A DNA stretch of 64,000 nt from JAAURB01 sp049649525. Its GTDB lineage: Bacteria; Cyanobacteriota; Cyanobacteriia; Cyanobacteriales; Microcoleaceae. Of the stretch, positions 16,098 to 26,700 are shown piece after piece (position 1 is the stretch's first letter; every line of letters starts with the position of its first letter). Where the stretch lies: contig JBARZE010000038.1 in assembly GCA_049649525.1 (NCBI GenBank), forward strand, positions 124,001 to 188,000, given 5' to 3'. Made by a program: the position numbers and the translations under genes. The notes below the pieces were generated by a model. That model did not search any database and had not been told where the DNA came from. It saw only the letters and a list, made by a program, of their open reading frames with translations.

Positions 16098-19000
16098 CTA
16101 TAACATAGGCTGTTCTGACCAGTCTAAGACCTGTTGCAGGGAAACTTCTAATAAGAAGATCTCATTATTATTTAAATGAAGATCAATATCATGAATGGCT
16201 TGTTCTAATAGATAACAATCCAATAAGATTTGGGCTTCAATTTGTCCTTGTGGCAACAGTTTATAGGGTTCTATTTTTTCCAGATAAACATTTAAAAAGG
16301 TTGCACTCACCCAAATTGACCAGAGTTGAGTCCAGTGTTCCATTTTAGCCCGGTTATCAGGTTGAATCATTCCCTGATCCAATTCCTGTTTGAGGGCAAC
16401 TCGGGCGGCGCTATCGAAGGATAAAATCATGCCTGCTACGTCCCGCAGAGGCGATCGCTTCATGCGTCGTTCATTTAGGGTGCGGTAGTTTTCCCCTTCA
16501 AAGTCGAGGATAGCAAAGTCTTTACCGGTGTACAAGACTTCTTGTAAACAGTAATTCCCATGACAACGGGTTCGCATTGCTGTTATTTTTTGACTCAACA
16601 CTTGTTCTAAGCGAGTCAGCAAGTAATCTTTGCGGCTTATCACCTGGCGGGCAAGGGGTTGAACCTCTTCAGGTAAAGACCGTAAACGTTTTTTCAGGCG
16701 TAATAACGTTTGTCCTGTGAGATTACGAGAATACTGATAAATTGAACGTTGATAGAATGAAGAAAACGATAGCGGAGAAAAATCAGGATTATCCTCATCA
16801 GAAGATAAAGCAATATGCAATTCTGCTGTCCGTTGTCCCAACAGTTGAACGTTGGTGAGATAAGCCCCTATTGTCATCGCTGCTATTTCTGGAATGGGAT
16901 GCTGCTGCATCTCGAATAAACTGCCTGTGGGTAGGCTAACTTCAGCCATATCGCTGGGTTGAACCACAATTTGTTCAAAATAGTCCCGCAGACTATCTAG
17001 GGTATAATTCCAAGCATTAATCGCATCGGGGACATAAGCTTGTAGGACTCCAAAAGTCATTGACACCCCTTTATTGGAACGATAATCAATTCCGCCAATA
17101 GCTGGGGCAATATGTTCGAGTTGCTGCTGTTTGAGATGTTGTTGATCTCCTAAAAAGCGGCGAATTTCTAATTCTGGGTTGACTCCTTCCTCTAGACGAC
17201 GGAATAGCTTAAACACTAAACGATTACCATAGACCACTAAAGTATTACTATTACTGCGTTCTTCAATGTGGGGTTGTAAATCTAACCCGGTTGACATTTG
17301 GTCTAACTGCTTAGTTTCTTCTGTAATAACAGCGGTTAGTTGTCCCTGTTTCCCAGAATAGGTTTGCCGCTTCAGCACCATTTCTCGGGGAATATTCATA
17401 AATTTCGGGTCAACTGTCGCATCAAATAAAAGACCCGTTTCTTCCCCAACATTTAGCTTAGCAATTGCTGCTTGAGGTGTGTGTTGCTGAATGGTTTCGG
17501 CTGATTCTCCTGTGGCATAAGTCAAGGGCAAAACGTAGGTTTCGGGAAATCCTTCGGTGTATTCGACTTTCAACAGCGTAATGACTGTTTCAGCATCCTC
17601 ATAAGGAATTGAAATCGTATCATAGATGCTCAATCCTTGCATCACCCGAGAATGACCCACAAACCAACGACATTGAGGAATATATTGCGCTAAAATTCCT
17701 TCTAAACCACTCTTACTCGCCTCGACATCTAGGACTTGTTTCCAACTGCTGCTGACTTCTAATTCGGGTAAGGGTTTAGTCGAAGCAGGTAAACGGCTAA
17801 CGCTGGGATCGAGTTGTAGGGTAAACCAGTAGAAACTATAAGGACTGAGGCTAAAGAAGTAAGGAGATCCTTCAATGGCGGGGAATGGAGTCCGACCAAA
17901 GATTTCAACCGGGACCATACCCTGAAATGCTGATAAGTCTAATTCTACAGTTTGGACAAATCGCGATAAGTTGGCAACTACTAAAATATGTTCGCCGCTG
18001 TAAGTGCGGATAAAGGCTAGAACTTTACGATTTTCTGGATGAAGCAGTTCAAATGTACCTCGTCCAAAGGCTTGGAAGCGTTTACGGATCGCGATCAGGC
18101 GTTTTGTCCAAGAGAGTAAGGAGTTGGAGTTTTCCCCTTGGGCTTCTACGTTAATCGCTTCGTAGTGATATTCTGGATCGAGAATAATCGGATGATACAG
18201 TTTTTGCGGGTTCGCCCGACTAAAGCCTGCGTTACGATCCGGACTCCACTGCATCGGGGTACGGACTCCGTTGCGATCGCCGATATAAATATTATCTCCC
18301 ATACCGATTTCATCCCCGTAATATAAAACGGGTGTTCCGGGTAGAGATAAGAGTAAACTGTTCATCAGTTCAATTTGGCGGCGATCGTTCCCCAGCAACG
18401 GCGCTAGTCGGCGACGAATACCTAAGTTAATTCGGGCTTGGGGATCTTGAGCGTACACTTTGTACATATAATCACGATCTTCATCTGTCACCATCTCTAA
18501 AGTGAGTTCGTCGTGATTTCGTAAAAATAGCGCCCATTGACAGTTATTGGGAATTGCGGGAGTTTGATTTAGGATATCAATAATTGGGAAACTATCTTCC
18601 ATCCGCACCGACATAAACAAACGCGGCATCAGCGGGAAGTGGAAGTTCATCTGGCATTCATCCCCCTCACCATAATAGGCGGCGGCATCTTCTGGCCATT
18701 GGTTGGCTTCTGCCAGTAACATCCGGTTAGGATATTTTGAATCAATATATGCCCGCAGTTTCTTTAAAAATGCATGGGTTTGGGGTAAGTTTTCGCAGTT
18801 TGTTCCTTCTTGCACACAGAGATAGGGCACCGCATCTAACCGCATCCCATCAACTCCCATCCCTAGCCAAAAATCAGCCACTTCAAATACGGCTTGTTGC
18901 AGGACTGGGTTTTCGTAATTTAAGTCGGGTTGATGGGAATAAAATCGATGCCAATAGTAGGCTTTGGCAACGGGGTCCCACGCCCAGTTAGAGGTCTCGA

Positions 19001-19457
19001 AATCTTGGAAAATAATCCGCACATCGGGGAATTGATCCGGGGTATCACTCCAGATATAAAAATCCCGTTCTTTGCTGCCTTTGGGCGATCGCCTTGCCCG
19101 TTGAAACCAAGGATGTTGATCGGAGGTGTGGTTTACGACTAATTCAATAATTACCCGAATTCCCCGGTCATGGGCGGCATCGAGAAACGCTTTAAAATCT
19201 TCGATGTTGCCATAAATGGGGTTAACGCTCATATAATCAGCGATATCATACCCATCATCTCGTAGCGGTGAGGGGAAAAAGGGTAAAATCCATAACGCGG
19301 TTACCCCTAAACCTTGTAAATAATCTAATTTTTGGGTTAAGCCGGGAAAATCACCAATGCCATCTCCGTTACTATCGGCAAACGCGCGCACCGGAACTTC
19401 GTAAATGACGGCATCTTTGAACCAAAGGGGATCGTTGCTGAGTTTAGCCTGTTGCAT
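16098..19457 (-). CDS. treS: Trehalose synthase / maltokinase fusion (TreS-Mak)
   Basis: 1119 aa. Residues 1-550 are a GH13 trehalose synthase: WFKDAVIYEVPVRAF at the start, GMRLDAVPYL with the nucleophile Asp, LLAEANQWPEDAA with the acid Glu, FLRNHDELTLEM with the third acidic residue. Residues about 590-1119 are a maltokinase/aminoglycoside-phosphotransferase fold: RWFVGHSR near its start, then CHGNYCLQEVLY and FAILDFEGE, the catalytic and metal-binding loops. TreS interconverts maltose and trehalose; the kinase makes maltose 1-phosphate, the donor for GlgE. No glgE is visible here. A role in osmotic or drying stress or glycogen turnover is likely from the family. Confidence 0.92.
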   Translation of the reverse strand: MQQAKLSNDPLWFKDAVIYEVPVRAFADSNGDGIGDFPGLTQKLDYLQGLGVTALWILPFFPSPLRDDGYDIADYMSVNPIYGNIEDFKAFLDAAHDRGIRVIIELVVNHTSDQHPWFQRARRSPKGSKERDFYIWSDTPDQFPDVRIIFQDFETSNWAWDPVAKAYYWHRFYSHQPDLNYENPVLQQAVFEVADFWLGMGVDGMRLDAVPYLCVQEGTNCENLPQTHAFLKKLRAYIDSKYPNRMLLAEANQWPEDAAAYYGEGDECQMNFHFPLMPRLFMSVRMEDSFPIIDILNQTPAIPNNCQWALFLRNHDELTLEMVTDEDRDYMYKVYAQDPQARINLGIRRRLAPLLGNDRRQIELMNSLLLSLPGTPVLYYGDEIGMGDNIYIGDRNGVRTPMQWSPDRNAGFSRANPQKLYHPIILDPEYHYEAINVEAQGENSNSLLSWTKRLIAIRKRFQAFGRGTFELLHPENRKVLAFIRTYSGEHILVVANLSRFVQTVELDLSAFQGMVPVEIFGRTPFPAIEGSPYFFSLSPYSFYWFTLQLDPSVSRLPASTKPLPELEVSSSWKQVLDVEASKSGLEGILAQYIPQCRWFVGHSRVMQGLSIYDTISIPYEDAETVITLLKVEYTEGFPETYVLPLTYATGESAETIQQHTPQAAIAKLNVGEETGLLFDATVDPKFMNIPREMVLKRQTYSGKQGQLTAVITEETKQLDQMSTGLDLQPHIEERSNSNTLVVYGNRLVFKLFRRLEEGVNPELEIRRFLGDQQHLKQQQLEHIAPAIGGIDYRSNKGVSMTFGVLQAYVPDAINAWNYTLDSLRDYFEQIVVQPSDMAEVSLPTGSLFEMQQHPIPEIAAMTIGAYLTNVQLLGQRTAELHIALSSDEDNPDFSPLSFSSFYQRSIYQYSRNLTGQTLLRLKKRLRSLPEEVQPLARQVISRKDYLLTRLEQVLSQKITAMRTRCHGNYCLQEVLYTGKDFAILDFEGENYRTLNERRMKRSPLRDVAGMILSFDSAARVALKQELDQGMIQPDNRAKMEHWTQLWSIWVSATFLNVYLEKIEPYKLLPQGQIEAQILLDCYLLEQAIHDIDLHLNNNEIFLLEVSLQQVLDWSEQPML

Positions 19458-20052
19458 ATACCCAATATATTTTGACTACTATAAAGTGGTGAAACTGTAC
19501 GATGATCGATCTATTCAGTGGGACACAGACATACGACCACGCTCACTATCAATCTGCATTATTGCACTAATTATTAGACACTTATCCGGTTAAGAGGCAA
19601 GTATTTTTACCTGATTTTTAATAAATCTGGATTAAAACCTGTTCATTGGGGCATTTCTCCCCTGCACCCACATTAAAATCTTTTGCTCAATTGACAAAGT
19701 ATTGTTTCTATATCGATTTCAATCAGTCATCAATTAGCTTACTATGGTTATCATCGATTGGGTGAGAAGTTCTCTATCGAATTAGCGATGATCATCCTAT
19801 AGTCCTTCGCTGACGCTTGATAAACCGATAGCGATCATTTGTTACGGCGCTCAACTGTTATCGGCAGCGCAGGTTTGGCAAGGAAAACGTTATTTCTGCT
19901 ACATGGTGCTTGTGATATAGAAAAATAGTCAAACTCTCTTGAGAGAGGTGATGAGTATAGTGTAGATTGACGAAGTTAGCGTCACTTTCGATCAACCCAA
20001 CTCGAGAGAACGCGCTACAGCATTAGAATTTAGAGATCAATAGGATATCACT
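19458..20052. other. Intergenic region between divergent treS and methyltransferase genes
   Basis: About 595 bp with no gene I can support. It should contain both divergent promoters. A perfect 14 bp palindrome, ctctcttgagagag, lies at about 19934-19947, and a dispersed-type motif (ccttcgctgacgcttga) at about 19802. Confidence 0.5.
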
Positions 20053-21111
20053 GTGGTTGTCAATAAACCGATAGCAATGAGCCAGTCAGACGAACTTGAA
20101 ACGGCATTACTTAAGAAGGTCAAACGCCTCAGTGCCGCCCACGGACAACTGTCTTTACCCTGTGTCCCCGCCCTCCTAGATGAATACATGGCACAATTTG
20201 ACACGATATTGGTGGCGTTAGGACAAAAGTTTAAGCCGGAAGAAATGCAGAAATTGCGTCAATTGGTGCAACGCAAACTCGAGGAAGGGTATCAAAAAAC
20301 ACCCCATGCCCGTCTCATCTTTAAGTATGAACCCCCCGATCCCACTCAAGGCTTAACCAGTGGTTTGAAGCTGAGTGTGACGGTGGAAGGGGTTTCTTTA
20401 GAGGATAAATATCAACGTTGGTTAACCACCCGTGAGGGGCCATTATTTGGCTCTCACCCAGACGCTAAATTTATGGCTGTTATCGGCCAATTGGGCAGTA
20501 ATAAAGCAGGGTCTCCCATACTCGATATTGGGGCGGGTGTCGGGCGTAATACTTTGCCTGTGGCGCAACAGGGTCATCCGGTCGATGCGGTTGAATTGAC
20601 CCCAGAGTTTGTCCAAATTATCGCACAACAGGTTAAACAGCAGAGTTTGAAAGTTCGAGTGATTCAAAGTAATATTTTTAACCCGGCTTTAAAATTACCG
20701 CAAAACTATTATAAACTCGCCTTGGTTTCAGAAGTGATTACCCATTTTCGCAGTTTGGCTGAAGTCCGCACTTTGCTTGCCATGATGTGCAATGCCATTC
20801 AACCGGGGGGGTTATTGCTGTTTAATTTATTTGTAGCGGATGAAGGATACCAACCAGACCAAAAAGTACGAGAAATGTCTCAGGTACAATGGTCTTATCT
20901 TATCACCCGCAATGAACTGAATGCGACTTTACAAGGTTTACCATTGAACGTAATTTCTGATGAATCGGTCTATGATTATGAACGAACTCATCTACCCACT
21001 GGATCTTGGCCGCCAACATCCTGGTTTGAACATTGGTGTTTAGGACGAGACATTTTTCCCCTCCAAAAACCGCCAATCTCGTTAAGATGGATATTATGTC
21101 AAGTTAACTGA
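20053..21111 (+). CDS. SAM-dependent methyltransferase, class I
   Basis: 352 aa from GTG 20053; ATG 20077 is an alternative that would remove 8 residues. An N-terminal helical region of about 120 residues precedes the methyltransferase fold, where ILDIGAGVGRNTLPVA (residues 156-171) is motif I, VDAVELTPEFVQII carries the ribose-binding acid, and VIQSNIF follows. LALVSEVITHF is motif IV-like. The C terminus (WFEHWCLGRDIF) is unassigned. The substrate is unknown; TehB-like enzymes are the nearest general resemblance. Confidence 0.75.
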   Translation: MVVNKPIAMSQSDELETALLKKVKRLSAAHGQLSLPCVPALLDEYMAQFDTILVALGQKFKPEEMQKLRQLVQRKLEEGYQKTPHARLIFKYEPPDPTQGLTSGLKLSVTVEGVSLEDKYQRWLTTREGPLFGSHPDAKFMAVIGQLGSNKAGSPILDIGAGVGRNTLPVAQQGHPVDAVELTPEFVQIIAQQVKQQSLKVRVIQSNIFNPALKLPQNYYKLALVSEVITHFRSLAEVRTLLAMMCNAIQPGGLLLFNLFVADEGYQPDQKVREMSQVQWSYLITRNELNATLQGLPLNVISDESVYDYERTHLPTGSWPPTSWFEHWCLGRDIFPLQKPPISLRWILCQVN

Positions 21112-21224
21112 GGATCGCTTTAGTTAATTATCATCATAAATGATTTTATTTTAAATCAATCCCATTTCATTGCTAACCCTCTGTCTGATTATTTCTCTTT
21201 CCATTTTTTTAAAAATTAAGTGCC

Positions 21225-23411
21225 ATGTTAAAGCAAAGATCGACTCAGTTTGTAGTTTTAGTCAGTGCCGCAGTGGTCGCGCTCCTATTGGGGGTATTTT
21301 TCCCTTTAATGCATTGGCAGAAATTATGGAAATCTCAATCAACTGTTGCATTAGATGATTCAGATCCGCTAGAAGAAACTGTTCTAAGTTTAGCCGCTTT
21401 ATCCCCTGAACAACGTCAAGCTGAGTTAGAAGAAATTAACCAAGAAACAATTAGTAGTATTCATCATTCACGGGCGCGTTATCTGTTAGCAATGGATGAA
21501 TTACAACGCGGAGAAATAGAAACAGCAATTGCTTTATTCAATGAAATTGAAGTAGATTATCCTGTATTGGGGGGACAAATTGCAGTCGAAAAAGCAGACG
21601 CTTATGAAACCCTAGGAGAAACAGAAAAAGCCAAACAAGCTTGGCTCGATGTGGTGGCGCGTTACCCCGATCAACCGATTGTTGTTGAAGCATTGTATGC
21701 TTTAGGAAAAGATGATCCGAAATATTGGGATAGCGCGATCGCAGACTTTCCTAGTCATCCTCTCAGTGTGGAAATTGCAGAAACTCGCCTCAAAGAAAAT
21801 CCGAATCAATTACCGTTATTATTATTAGTTGCCCGACACGGTATTTATTTAGAAGATTATGGCACTTATTTAGAACAATTGCGGCTCAAATACGGCCAAC
21901 AAATTACCCCAGAAGATTGGGAAGCAGTTGCATTTGGCTATTGGGAAAAACAGGATTATGGTAAAGGGGCGATTGCTTATTCTCAAGCCAAACCCACACC
22001 GAAACATCTCTATCGTCATGCCCGTGGTTTATGGTTAGATGGTAAAATTCCTGAGTCTCGCAAAGCTTACGAAAAACTGATTCAAACCTTCCCAAATCAA
22101 CAAGATCCCACAGGAGAAGATGCTGGGTTTGGCTTAATTCGTTTAGCCCGTTTAAAGCAGCCAGAAGAAGCCGTTAAATTACTCGATCAAGCGATAGGTC
22201 AATTTCCTCGTCACACCCCTGAAGCTTTACTTGATAAATCTAAATTACTCGACAGATTAAAATCTCCTCAGTCGGCTTCTGCGACTCGGAAAATACTGTT
22301 AAATCAGTATAGCGAATCTGAGCCAGCCGCTCAACTGCGTTGGGAAATTGCCGAAAAATTTGCGCTTGCCGGAAACCTAGCCGATGCTTCTCAATGGGCC
22401 AGTCAAATTGTCACTGAAAATCCCAATAGTGAATATGCAGCCGAAGCGGGATATTGGGTGGCGCAATGGGCTGAAAAAGCAGGACGTTCAAAAGAAGCAG
22501 AAGAAGCTTATAATTACATTCTGGCACGCTATCCTGAATCCTATTATGCTTGGCGCTCTGCCGTCAAATTAGGCTGGCCTGTGGGAGAATTTACCACAGT
22601 CAGAAATATGTCTCCTAATGTAGAATATCCCGACACTCATCCTAACTTACTCGTCGGTTCAGATCTATTAAAAGAATTGTATTTACTCGGACAACATCAA
22701 CAGGCTTGGAAACTATGGCAAGCTGAGTTTGAGGATAGAATGTCCCCCTCTGTTTCTCAACAATATACTGATGGATTAATTCGGATGGCAGTAGGGGATA
22801 ATTTAGACGGAATTTGGATGTTAACCAGTCTCAGCCAGCGAGAAGACCCAGAGGAAAAAGAAGAGTATCTAGCCATAAAAAACTCCCCCGACTATTGGCA
22901 AGTCTTATATCCTTTTCCTTACTTAGAAACCATTGTAGACTGGTCAGATAAACGAGATTTAAATACTGTTTTAGTCACTGCCTTAATTCGTCAAGAATCT
23001 CGGTTTATGCCTTCTATTAAATCGGTTGTCGGGGCAACAGGATTAATGCAAGTGATGCCCGAAACTGGGGAAGAAGTCGCAGAGAAAATTCAATTAACAG
23101 AATATTCCCTAGAAAATATAGATGATAACGTTAATTTAGGAACTTTTTATCTAGATTTCACTCATCAACAATACAATAATAATTCCATGTTAGCCGTTGC
23201 TAGTTATAACGCAGGGCCGCTAGCCGTTTCAAATTGGTTACAACGCTTCGGTTTTAATGACCCGGATGAATTTGTCGAGAAAATTCCTTATCCAGAAACC
23301 TACGGATATGTGAAGTCTGTATTTGGGAATTATTGGAATTACTTACGAATTTATAACCCCGATATTGCTGAAAAAATGGATCAACATATTGCAACTTATC
23401 AATCGAAATAA
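21225..23411 (+). CDS. Membrane-anchored lytic transglycosylase, Slt70-like, with TPR-type helices
   Basis: 728 aa. One membrane segment at about residues 9-28 anchors it to the inner membrane facing the periplasm. Residues 60-560 are helical repeats of the Slt70 U-shape type. The SLT domain lies at about 580-700: ALIRQESRFMPS with the catalytic Glu, GATGLMQVMPETG, AVASYNAGPLAVSNWL and YVKSVFGNYWNY. It cleaves the MurNAc-GlcNAc bond of peptidoglycan to form anhydro ends, acting in wall turnover and division. Stands alone, 114 bp after a methyltransferase gene. Confidence 0.9.
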   Translation: MLKQRSTQFVVLVSAAVVALLLGVFFPLMHWQKLWKSQSTVALDDSDPLEETVLSLAALSPEQRQAELEEINQETISSIHHSRARYLLAMDELQRGEIETAIALFNEIEVDYPVLGGQIAVEKADAYETLGETEKAKQAWLDVVARYPDQPIVVEALYALGKDDPKYWDSAIADFPSHPLSVEIAETRLKENPNQLPLLLLVARHGIYLEDYGTYLEQLRLKYGQQITPEDWEAVAFGYWEKQDYGKGAIAYSQAKPTPKHLYRHARGLWLDGKIPESRKAYEKLIQTFPNQQDPTGEDAGFGLIRLARLKQPEEAVKLLDQAIGQFPRHTPEALLDKSKLLDRLKSPQSASATRKILLNQYSESEPAAQLRWEIAEKFALAGNLADASQWASQIVTENPNSEYAAEAGYWVAQWAEKAGRSKEAEEAYNYILARYPESYYAWRSAVKLGWPVGEFTTVRNMSPNVEYPDTHPNLLVGSDLLKELYLLGQHQQAWKLWQAEFEDRMSPSVSQQYTDGLIRMAVGDNLDGIWMLTSLSQREDPEEKEEYLAIKNSPDYWQVLYPFPYLETIVDWSDKRDLNTVLVTALIRQESRFMPSIKSVVGATGLMQVMPETGEEVAEKIQLTEYSLENIDDNVNLGTFYLDFTHQQYNNNSMLAVASYNAGPLAVSNWLQRFGFNDPDEFVEKIPYPETYGYVKSVFGNYWNYLRIYNPDIAEKMDQHIATYQSK

Positions 23412-23502
23412 GATAAGCCACACAGGTACAAAGATTTTATTCAAAAATAATATCCTATCTCTGTATCTCTGTGGTTAACTCATATCAAGTTAGGATAATT
23501 TA

Positions 23503-23943
23503 ATGAAATATACTCAAAGCTTATATGAAAAAGACTTCTATTTGTGGACAGAAACTCATGTCAATTTACTCAAACAAGGTAAATTAACAGCAATTGATCT
23601 ACCGAACTTAATTGAAGAAATTGATAGCATAGGTAAGCGGGAGAAACGAGAACTGAGAAGCCGTTTAATTGTTTTATTAATGCATCTATTAAAATGGAAA
23701 TATCAGCCTCATAAACGAAGTGAAAGCTGGCTGAGTACTATCAGTGAACAACGGATATCTTTAGAAGAATTGTTAGAAGATAGTCCGAGTTTACAGCCAT
23801 TTCTTATAGAAACTTTTGAAAACTGCTATCAAAAAGTAAGAGTGAAAGCGGCGAATGAAACTAAAATGATGCTTGATGTATTTCCAGCTAAATCTCCCTT
23901 TTCTTTGGGAGAGACATTAGATTCTGCTTATTTCCCAGAATAG
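23503..23943 (+). CDS. DUF29 family protein
   Basis: 146 aa, normal DUF29 length. Family pattern: LYEKDFYLWTETHVNLLKQG, then IDLPNLIEEIDSIGKREKRELRSRL, the helix LIVLLMHLLKWKYQPHKRSESW and the C-terminal segment FPAKSPFSLGE. DUF29 is common in cyanobacteria and has no established role. It lies 15 bp before the restriction-modification gene in the same direction, so the two may be co-transcribed. Confidence 0.85.
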   Translation: MKYTQSLYEKDFYLWTETHVNLLKQGKLTAIDLPNLIEEIDSIGKREKRELRSRLIVLLMHLLKWKYQPHKRSESWLSTISEQRISLEELLEDSPSLQPFLIETFENCYQKVRVKAANETKMMLDVFPAKSPFSLGETLDSAYFPE

Positions 23944-23958
23944 TTTGGAATTGATAAA

Positions 23959-26691
23959 ATGCCAGCCACGCCTGAAAGTTTACAGTTATTTGTCAGTTAT
24001 TGTCAGCAACATATTCGCGGCGATGAAAAAAGCGAAGCGCAAACTTTTTTAACTAAATTTTTTCAGGCGTTTGGACATGAAGGAATTAAAGAAGTGGGGG
24101 CGGAATTTGAAGATCGCTTATCAAAGGGGAGTAAAAAGGGTAAAACAGGTTTTGCAGATTTAGTTTGGCGATCGCGTCCGGGTGTGGCGGGGGTTTTAAT
24201 TGAGATGAAATCTTGTCAAGAAGACCTCAGTAAACATTATACTCAGTTAGAACGCTACTGGATGCGAATTGCCCCAAATCGTCCGCGTTATGCTATTCTT
24301 TGTAACTTTAATAAATTTTGGATTTTTGACTTTGAAAACCAAGTTGACGAACCCGTCGATCAAATTTTATTAGAACAACTTCCTCAGCGAATTGGGGCGT
24401 TTAGTTTTATGGAAATTGGGGGTAAAAACCCGATTTTTAATAATAACCAAGTAGCGGTAACAGAACGAACCGCCCGACGCATGGGAGAACTGTATCAACT
24501 CCTATTTGAACGGGGAAAACGCAAAGGATTTAAACAGTTTAGCGAAGAACAACTTCAGCGCTTTATTTTGCAGTGTGTGATGGCAATGTTTGCTGAAGAT
24601 CGGGGTTTATTACCAACAGATTTATTTATTAGTTTAGTACAAGAATGTATTAAAAGTCAAGGAAGTTCTTACGATCTTTTGGGGGGATTATTCCGAGAAA
24701 TGAATCAACTGGGTGTTACCCCGGCTGGACGCTACAAAGGGGTTGATTATTTCAATGGTGGCTTATTTTCCAGTATTCAACCCATTGATTTAAATCCAGA
24801 AGAATTAAAGGTTTTAGATGCCTGTGCGCGGGATAATTGGAGTAATGTTAGACCGTCTATTTTTGGTAATATCTTCGAGGCAGCAATAGACCCGAAAAAA
24901 CGTCATGCTCATGGCATACACTTTACCCATGAAGTGGATATTCGTCAAATTGTTCGACCCACAATTAGTGATTATTGGGAAAGTAAAATAGAGGCAGCTA
25001 ATACTATCGGAGAATTAAATACTTTACAACTGGAATTACAAGGTTATCGGGTGTTAGACCCGGCTTGTGGTAGTGGTAATTTTTTGTATGTAGCTTATCA
25101 GGAATTAAAACGAATTGAAAAAGAATTAATCAATAAAATAGTATCTCGGCGGCGACGAACAGAAACGGGTCAAACTGAAATGAGTTTTGTCACGCCTTTA
25201 CAATTTTTTGGCATGGATACTAATCCTTTTGCGGTTCAAATTGCCAGAGTTACAATGATGATTGCCCGTAAAATTGCCATTGATAAATATGAACTTTATA
25301 ATGAACCTGCTTTACCTTTAAATACTTTAGATCAAAATATTATCTGTCAAGATGCGTTATTTACACCTTGGATAAAAGCTGATGCAATTATTGGTAATCC
25401 TCCCTTTTTGGGTGGTAAACACATGAGAATAACTCTAGGTGATAGTTATATTGATAAAGTATTTAGACAATTCTCAGATGTTAAAGATTCTGTTGATTTT
25501 TGTAGTTATTGGTTTCGTATTGCCCATAATAATATAAACGAAAATGGTAGAGTAGGTTTAGTGGGAACTAACTCCATTAGTCAAGGAAAAAGCCGCAAAG
25601 CTACATTAGAATATATTCTTCAAAATAGTGGATATATTCACGAAGCTATCTCAACTCAACCCTGGTCAGGAGAAGCAAATGTTCATGTTAGTATTGTTAA
25701 TTGGTCGAAGCAAAAACCATTAACTTATCATTTAGATCATCATCCGGTTCAACAGATTAATTCTTCTCTGAAATCTGTAATTGATGTCTCTCAAGCTACT
25801 CGATTAAATGCGAATTTAAATTATTGTTTTCAAGGCGTAATTCCTGTCGGTAAAGGATTTATAGTTACAGAAAATCAAGCAGAAGAATGGATTAAAATAA
25901 ATCCTAAAAATAAAGAAGTTATCAAGCTATTTTCAATGGGAAGTAATTTAGCTAAAAATCCCCATGGAATTCCCGATCGTTGGATTATTGATTTTAACGA
26001 TATGAGTTTAGAAGATGCCATTGAATATAAACTTCCTTTTGAACATATTAAAAATACAGTTAAGCCAGAAAGAGATAAAAATCGTCGTAAAGTTACAAGA
26101 GAAAATTGGTGGAAATATGGCGAGAAAAGACCTGCAATGAGAACAGTATTAACTCCCTTATCTTCTTACTTTGCAGTCCCAGAAGTCTCAAAATGGGCTA
26201 TATTTATTCCTAGTTATTCTGACTGGCTACCAGGAAATAAAGTAAAAGCTGTCGCTTCCGATGATTTCTATATTTTGGGTATTCTAACATCTAATATTCA
26301 TCGTACATGGATGCTAGATCAAAAATCTACTCTTAAAGCAGATATTGCATACACTCATACAACCTGCTTTGAAACCTTCCCTTTCCCACAAAACCCTACT
26401 GCTAAAATAATACAACAAATCCGAGAAACAGCATTAAAACTACATGAATATCGCACACAACAAATGGAGAAAAAACAATGGGGAATTACAACCCTGTATA
26501 ATACCTTCTTTGCCGAACCCAGTAGTAATCTGTATCAACTTCATGGTAAACTGAATCAACAGGTAATGAAAGCCTATAACTTTAAGAAAAACGATAATAT
26601 ATTAGAAAAAATCCTCGAACTTAACCAACAACTTGCAGAACAAGAAAGCCTAGGTAACAATATTATAGGCCCCTGGTCACCATTAAATTAA
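23959..26691 (+). CDS. MmeI-type (type IIL/IIG) restriction-modification enzyme
   Basis: 910 aa, close to MmeI length. N-terminal nuclease: Asp67 in GFADLVW and Glu82/Lys84 in VLIEMKS form the PD-(D/E)XK site, followed by RYAILCNFNKFWIFDF. A helical spacer follows (to about 340), then the N6-adenine methyltransferase with DPACGSGNFLYVAYQEL (motif I), FFGMDTNPFAVQIAR (motif II-like) and AIIGNPPFLGGKHMR (motif IV, NPPF). The C-terminal 350 residues correspond to the target-recognition domain (WIIDFNDMS, FAVPEVSKW, YTHTTCFETFPFP). Such enzymes methylate one strand and cut about 20 bp away, with specificity set by the TRD. All catalytic residues are present. Confidence 0.88.
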   Translation: MPATPESLQLFVSYCQQHIRGDEKSEAQTFLTKFFQAFGHEGIKEVGAEFEDRLSKGSKKGKTGFADLVWRSRPGVAGVLIEMKSCQEDLSKHYTQLERYWMRIAPNRPRYAILCNFNKFWIFDFENQVDEPVDQILLEQLPQRIGAFSFMEIGGKNPIFNNNQVAVTERTARRMGELYQLLFERGKRKGFKQFSEEQLQRFILQCVMAMFAEDRGLLPTDLFISLVQECIKSQGSSYDLLGGLFREMNQLGVTPAGRYKGVDYFNGGLFSSIQPIDLNPEELKVLDACARDNWSNVRPSIFGNIFEAAIDPKKRHAHGIHFTHEVDIRQIVRPTISDYWESKIEAANTIGELNTLQLELQGYRVLDPACGSGNFLYVAYQELKRIEKELINKIVSRRRRTETGQTEMSFVTPLQFFGMDTNPFAVQIARVTMMIARKIAIDKYELYNEPALPLNTLDQNIICQDALFTPWIKADAIIGNPPFLGGKHMRITLGDSYIDKVFRQFSDVKDSVDFCSYWFRIAHNNINENGRVGLVGTNSISQGKSRKATLEYILQNSGYIHEAISTQPWSGEANVHVSIVNWSKQKPLTYHLDHHPVQQINSSLKSVIDVSQATRLNANLNYCFQGVIPVGKGFIVTENQAEEWIKINPKNKEVIKLFSMGSNLAKNPHGIPDRWIIDFNDMSLEDAIEYKLPFEHIKNTVKPERDKNRRKVTRENWWKYGEKRPAMRTVLTPLSSYFAVPEVSKWAIFIPSYSDWLPGNKVKAVASDDFYILGILTSNIHRTWMLDQKSTLKADIAYTHTTCFETFPFPQNPTAKIIQQIRETALKLHEYRTQQMEKKQWGITTLYNTFFAEPSSNLYQLHGKLNQQVMKAYNFKKNDNILEKILELNQQLAEQESLGNNIIGPWSPLN

Positions 26692-26700
26692 ACACCCTCT